Translations under genes and position numbers: made by a program
Shown: positions 15,132 through 17,821 of the stretch, in pieces
Position numbering within the stretch: the first letter of the stretch is position 1
How the letters are laid out: each line of letters starts with the position of its first letter
Assembly: GCA_002439285.1 (NCBI GenBank)
Contig: DJTQ01000318.1
Location: forward strand, 1 to 17,821
Source of the DNA: Paenibacillaceae bacterium UBA6304
Lineage (GTDB): Bacteria > Bacillota > Bacilli > Paenibacillales > Paenibacillaceae
Reading direction: 5' to 3'
DNA length: 17,821 nucleotides
Notes under the pieces: model-generated
The model's input: only the letters and a program-made list of their open reading frames with translations
What the model was told of the DNA's origin: nothing
The model's database searches: none

Positions 15132-15142
15132 GAGCCCTTTCT
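15105..15142 (-). terminator. Rho-independent terminator of asnA, overlapping the end of the permease gene
   Basis: The stem AGAAAGGG/CCCTTTCT with an inner TCTT/AAGA extension is followed on the minus strand by a T-run (plus-strand A residues 15105-15110). It starts eight bases beyond the asnA stop and lies partly inside the last permease codons. The plus-strand read-out lacks a good T-run, so termination of the permease transcript here would be weaker. Confidence 0.7.
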
Positions 15143-15149
15143 CTTGATA

Positions 15150-16163
15150 TTACAGAAGCGGAATGTTGCGCTCTTCACATTCCTTTAAAGTTCTCTCATT
15201 CCATACCGAAACCTGAACTTCGCCGATATGGGCTTTTTTCAGAAGAAACATACACAACCTCGATTGGCCGATTCCTCCCCCGATTGTGGATGGCAGTTCT
15301 CCTCCCAAAAGTGCTTGATGAAACTCAAGGCCCATACGCTCCATTTGGTTGCTGGTTAGAAGCTGATCAAGTAGCGATTGGGCGTTTACCCGGATTCCCA
15401 TCGACGAAACTTCGAACGCGCATTCCAATACCGGGTACCAAAGAACGATATCCCCGTTTAAGGTCCAGTCGTCATAATCCGGCGACCGGCTGTCATGAAT
15501 GCTGCCGGATCTGAGTGTTCCGCCGATTTGCATAATAAAGACAGCGCCATGCTGTTTGGCAATCTCGTATTCTCGCTCCTTGGCAGATAAATTAGGATAA
15601 CGATCCTCAAGCTCTTGCGCCGTAATAAAATAGATTTGATCCGGAAGGATTGGCTCCAAACATGGATATTGCTCGTGGATATATCGTTCCGTGGATCTTA
15701 TGACATTATAGATTTTTGCAACCTCGCTTCGTAAAGTGTCGAAATTTCGCAGATTCTCCGAAATCACTTTTTCCCAATCCCATTGATCGACGTAGATGGA
15801 ATGCAGATTATCCATGCTTTCGTCTCGCCTAACCGCCTTCATATCGGTAACTAAGCCTTCACCAACCGAAAAGCCGTACTGGGCAAGGGCAAATCGCTTC
15901 CACTTGGCAAGAGATTGCACGATTTCAACCCAACCATCCTTCACGTCCAACGCGTCAAAAGTTACGATTCTTTCAGTACCGGTCAAATTGTCGTTTACTC
16001 CTGTTCCTTCTCTTACGATAACCGGAGAGGAGATTTGGGTTAAATGAAGCGCCTTTTCTAACTCGGATTGAAAATGCGATTTTGTTTTTTGAATGGCGAC
16101 AGCCGTTTGCAACCTGTTTAATTTAGATTGATAACGTTCTGTAATTACGCTATTTCTCAGCAA
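15150..16163 (-). CDS. asnA: Aspartate--ammonia ligase (asparagine synthetase A)
   Basis: This 337-residue cytoplasmic enzyme makes L-asparagine from aspartate, ammonia and ATP (AMP and pyrophosphate formed). It is related to class II aminoacyl-tRNA synthetases. Recognisable conserved segments are LAKWKR (85-90), YVDQWDW (124-130), LPDQIYF (173-179), SPDYDDW (227-233), NGDIVLW (236-242), SSMGIRV (253-259) and the ATP-site motif GGGIGQSR (295-302), so the enzyme looks intact and of normal length. The start is a TTG at 16163, ten bases after AAGGGG. An in-frame TGA lies three codons upstream and there is no in-frame ATG near the N-terminus, so TTG is the only reasonable start. It is convergent with the amino acid permease, with 18 bases between the stops, and follows the LysE-type gene by 113 bases. 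Confidence 0.95.
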   Translation of the reverse strand: MLRNSVITERYQSKLNRLQTAVAIQKTKSHFQSELEKALHLTQISSPVIVREGTGVNDNLTGTERIVTFDALDVKDGWVEIVQSLAKWKRFALAQYGFSVGEGLVTDMKAVRRDESMDNLHSIYVDQWDWEKVISENLRNFDTLRSEVAKIYNVIRSTERYIHEQYPCLEPILPDQIYFITAQELEDRYPNLSAKEREYEIAKQHGAVFIMQIGGTLRSGSIHDSRSPDYDDWTLNGDIVLWYPVLECAFEVSSMGIRVNAQSLLDQLLTSNQMERMGLEFHQALLGGELPSTIGGGIGQSRLCMFLLKKAHIGEVQVSVWNERTLKECEERNIPLL

Positions 16164-16218
16164 CTTGCTTCAGCCCCTTCACATCGTATTGACTGAAACA
16201 GTTTATGTATGCATTGGC

Positions 16219-16239
16219 CTAGGGGCGCTTTGTCCCTAG
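16219..16239. other. Stem-loop in the asnA leader
   Basis: CTAGGG/CCCTAG with a nine-base loop lies about 55 bases upstream of the asnA start, in the 113-base gap after the exporter gene. There is no T-run on either strand and no T-box consensus, so it is neither a clear terminator nor a T-box. A second small repeat, ATGACC/GGTCAT (16262-16280), sits at the exporter stop codon. Confidence 0.35.
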
Positions 16240-16276
16240 CACCTTGCTCATAAATGGGCAGATGACCATTACTCGG

Positions 16277-16912
16277 TCATTTGAATAAAGCAAGAATTCC
16301 CTGGATACCAAAATATACACCGAAGCCGATCAGAGAAATACCCGAGATTATCGAGATCGCAGTCAGCATTTTCTCATTCAGAAATCGACGCAATCCTGTC
16401 GTTAACCCGGCCACGCATAGATCCCAACAGGTCAAGCCCAAAAAGATCATGCTGCTGTATAACAGCAAATGGCTTGTCCCGAACGTTGTGACGGTTTTAG
16501 CCAGAATGGAGCCATAGATCCCCAGCCAGAACAAGATCGATAAAGGGCTTGTAACCGACATAAAGAACCCGAGCAAAAAGCAACTGAACAGCGAATCCTT
16601 TTTTCGTACCATCATACTTAAATCTATCTTGTTTACTTTTGTCACACTCTCAATCCCGCTGTAAATTAAGACAAATCCGCCGAACAACCATAAAAAGATT
16701 TGAACGATCGGAATATTCAGAAATTGAACAAGCCCCATATAGATGAGCAGCATGAAAGTTGCGTCTGCCAGCATCGATCCCACTCCGACAACCCAAGCAT
16801 GCCAAAAGCCGTTTTTGATGCCTTTATTAATTCTGGCGGAGTTCACAGGGCCTATGGGAGCGGCCAGGGTTAATCCCAGAAAAATGTAACTGATGAGCAA
16901 ATTCACGTTCAA
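16277..16912 (-). CDS. LysE/RhtB-family amino acid exporter
   Basis: This 211-residue membrane protein has about six transmembrane segments. The first contains the family signature APIGPVN (18-24), followed by INKGIKNGFWHAW and a charged loop (KVNKIDLSMMVRKKDS) between TM3 and TM4. LysE-family proteins export amino acids or related small molecules; which one is not visible here. The frame opens with a TTG at 16939 that has no ribosome binding site. The TTG at 16912 lies six bases after GGGAGTG and gives the family-typical MNVNLLISYIFLGL, so it is chosen. It lies between asnA and the asparaginase on the same strand, which hints at a role in asparagine or aspartate balance; that is inference. 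Confidence 0.88.
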   Translation of the reverse strand: MNVNLLISYIFLGLTLAAPIGPVNSARINKGIKNGFWHAWVVGVGSMLADATFMLLIYMGLVQFLNIPIVQIFLWLFGGFVLIYSGIESVTKVNKIDLSMMVRKKDSLFSCFLLGFFMSVTSPLSILFWLGIYGSILAKTVTTFGTSHLLLYSSMIFLGLTCWDLCVAGLTTGLRRFLNEKMLTAISIISGISLIGFGVYFGIQGILALFK

Positions 16913-16991
16913 TGGAATCACTCCCGGTATTAAATACAAAGCTTGTTCATTTTATGTGGAAGGAGTGAGCGCTTATGACTGTTTGTCCGAT

Positions 16992-17034
16992 AAAAAAAGA
17001 AGAGGGAAACCTGCTTTACCTCGCAGATTTCCCT
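16992..17034 (-). terminator. Rho-independent terminator of the asparaginase gene
   Basis: On the minus strand AGGGAAA/TTTCCCT and CTGC/GCAG pair around one mismatch and an eight-base loop. The stem is followed by CTTC and seven T residues. It lies about 60 bases beyond the asparaginase stop and separates it from the exporter gene. Confidence 0.8.
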
Positions 17035-17094
17035 TCAATTTCGTTACAACATTTAGTCCTTATAAATTGCATTTATCATAAAGACCCTACCCTC

Positions 17095-17821
17095 TTAGAA
17101 TCGATTGTATTCTTCCATGAGAGGACGCTGTACTTTATGGAGGCGAAAATCCGGTTCAATGCTTCCAACGTCCTCGCCTCTGTGGTTTTTTTGCACGGGT
17201 TTGTGGAATCCGGAAAGACGATTCATTTCTTCAGGCTCCAGCAGCCTAAGCTGTTGCAGGATTTCCATAGCGGCCGGATAGGCCGCGCGGCGGTTACCGT
17301 CATCAATTTTCAGAGCGATTCCCAAACCGCGTTCCGGAACCGCCATGCAGAACACGCCTTCGGCTCCTATCTTACCGATCACTCGCCCGCGGGTTTCCTG
17401 CATGAGGATCGTGTCGAATTCACCCGTCCCGCCGACCATTTCCGGATATTGCACCATGGCACTGGTTAATCGATGAATGGCCGCTTCCATATTCTCTCCA
17501 AGGCCTTCCGGTGAGGCTAATCTGGCATAAGTATAAGCGAGCCGCTCCAGCGGAAGTAGATAGGTTGGCAATCCGCAGCCATCTTGCCCGGCTGGAATCT
17601 CGGTAGGATCCAAACCGGATAATTCCGCGAGCTGTTCCAGTGCCTTGCGCTGAATCGGATGATCCATATCGGTGTACCCTTCCAGATCATAGCCGGAATG
17701 CTTAGCTTCGAGTAACATACCGGCATGCTTGCCGGAGCAATTATTGTGAATGGTTCCGGGTTTCTTCCCCTGGCTTAACAGTTCTTCATAGGCTTCTGTA
17801 CTATATGGCGGATGACTACCG
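17095..17821 (-). CDS. L-asparaginase, zinc-type (Rhizobium etli AnsA-like, asparaginase II family), 5' truncated
   Basis: The C-terminal 241 residues are in the window and the gene continues past 17821. The frame stays open upstream of the internal Met at 17718, and the conserved segment HNNCSGKHAGML is read just before it. With GQDGCGLPTY and GKIGAEGVF this identifies the asparaginase II family (R. etli type), which hydrolyses L-asparagine to aspartate and ammonia. In the structurally studied R. etli enzyme the Cys and Lys of NNCSGK and the Cys of DGCG bind zinc; all three are present here. About 90 N-terminal residues, including the catalytic serine region, are missing from view. No signal peptide can be judged. 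A terminator follows the gene. Confidence 0.9.
   Translation of the reverse strand, partial: GSHPPYSTEAYEELLSQGKKPGTIHNNCSGKHAGMLLEAKHSGYDLEGYTDMDHPIQRKALEQLAELSGLDPTEIPAGQDGCGLPTYLLPLERLAYTYARLASPEGLGENMEAAIHRLTSAMVQYPEMVGGTGEFDTILMQETRGRVIGKIGAEGVFCMAVPERGLGIALKIDDGNRRAAYPAAMEILQQLRLLEPEEMNRLSGFHKPVQKNHRGEDVGSIEPDFRLHKVQRPLMEEYNRF

Noticed and set aside
14612..15178. Minus-strand 188-codon open frame antisense to the amino acid permease
   Set aside because: Composition mirrors the membrane-protein codons on the other strand, it lacks a convincing ribosome binding site, and it overlaps the asnA 3' end.
16164..16276. T-box or other riboswitch in the asnA leader
   Set aside because: No AGGGTGGNACCGCG-type T-box sequence is present; there is only a simple six-pair stem-loop without a T-run.
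16975..17469. Plus-strand 164-codon open frame starting with an ATG behind an AAGGAG sequence
   Set aside because: It runs antisense through most of the visible asparaginase gene and across its terminator, and its product has no recognisable domain; the upstream AAGGAG is most likely coincidental.

Overview
The window looks like chromosome of a low-to-moderate GC Bacillota, most likely Paenibacillus or a close relative. That is an inference from four things: strong GGAGG-type ribosome binding sites, several TTG and GTG starts, a carbohydrate ABC transporter encoded without its ATPase, and protein families common in that genus. No rRNA, tRNA, CRISPR array, phage or insertion-sequence signal was seen.

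Positions 1-107 hold the 5' end of an exported protein gene on the minus strand. Positions 303-13461 are one long minus-strand catabolic locus of 12 genes. In reading order these are: an enolase-superfamily (mandelate racemase / muconate lactonizing type) enzyme, a lipoprotein solute-binding protein, two MalFG-type permeases, an alpha/alpha-toroid protein of unknown function, a Gfo/Idh/MocA dehydrogenase, a TIM-barrel sugar isomerase/epimerase-like protein, a zinc-less medium-chain dehydrogenase, a second Gfo/Idh/MocA protein, an atypical extended SDR, a DapA-type aldolase, and a regulator with a degenerate GGDEF-like domain and a winged helix. Most genes overlap or are separated by fewer than 60 bases. 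The larger gap of 195 bases before the binding-protein gene carries a promoter-like TATAAT next to a 17-base palindrome. There is no kinase and no ATPase. The set suggests import of a sugar, sugar acid or glycoside, its oxidation by several NAD(P)-dependent dehydrogenases, dehydration or epimerization, and retro-aldol cleavage of a 2-keto-3-deoxy-type intermediate. The substrate cannot be read from the sequence. Three of the enzymes lack canonical catalytic or metal-binding residues, which makes this the most novel part of the window.

The 299 bases between 13461 and 13761 are a divergent regulatory region. It holds repeated GCGACA/TTGTC elements, a cre-like site and a degenerate GlnR/TnrA-like site. 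Beyond it is an amino-acid/asparagine region: an APC-family permease on the plus strand, convergent with asnA (ammonia-dependent asparagine synthetase), a LysE-type exporter, and a 5'-truncated zinc-type (Rhizobium etli type) L-asparaginase, all three on the minus strand. Rho-independent terminators follow the regulator, asnA and the asparaginase.

Several starts were moved from the longest open frame to a downstream start that has a proper ribosome binding site; the evidence is given in each entry.
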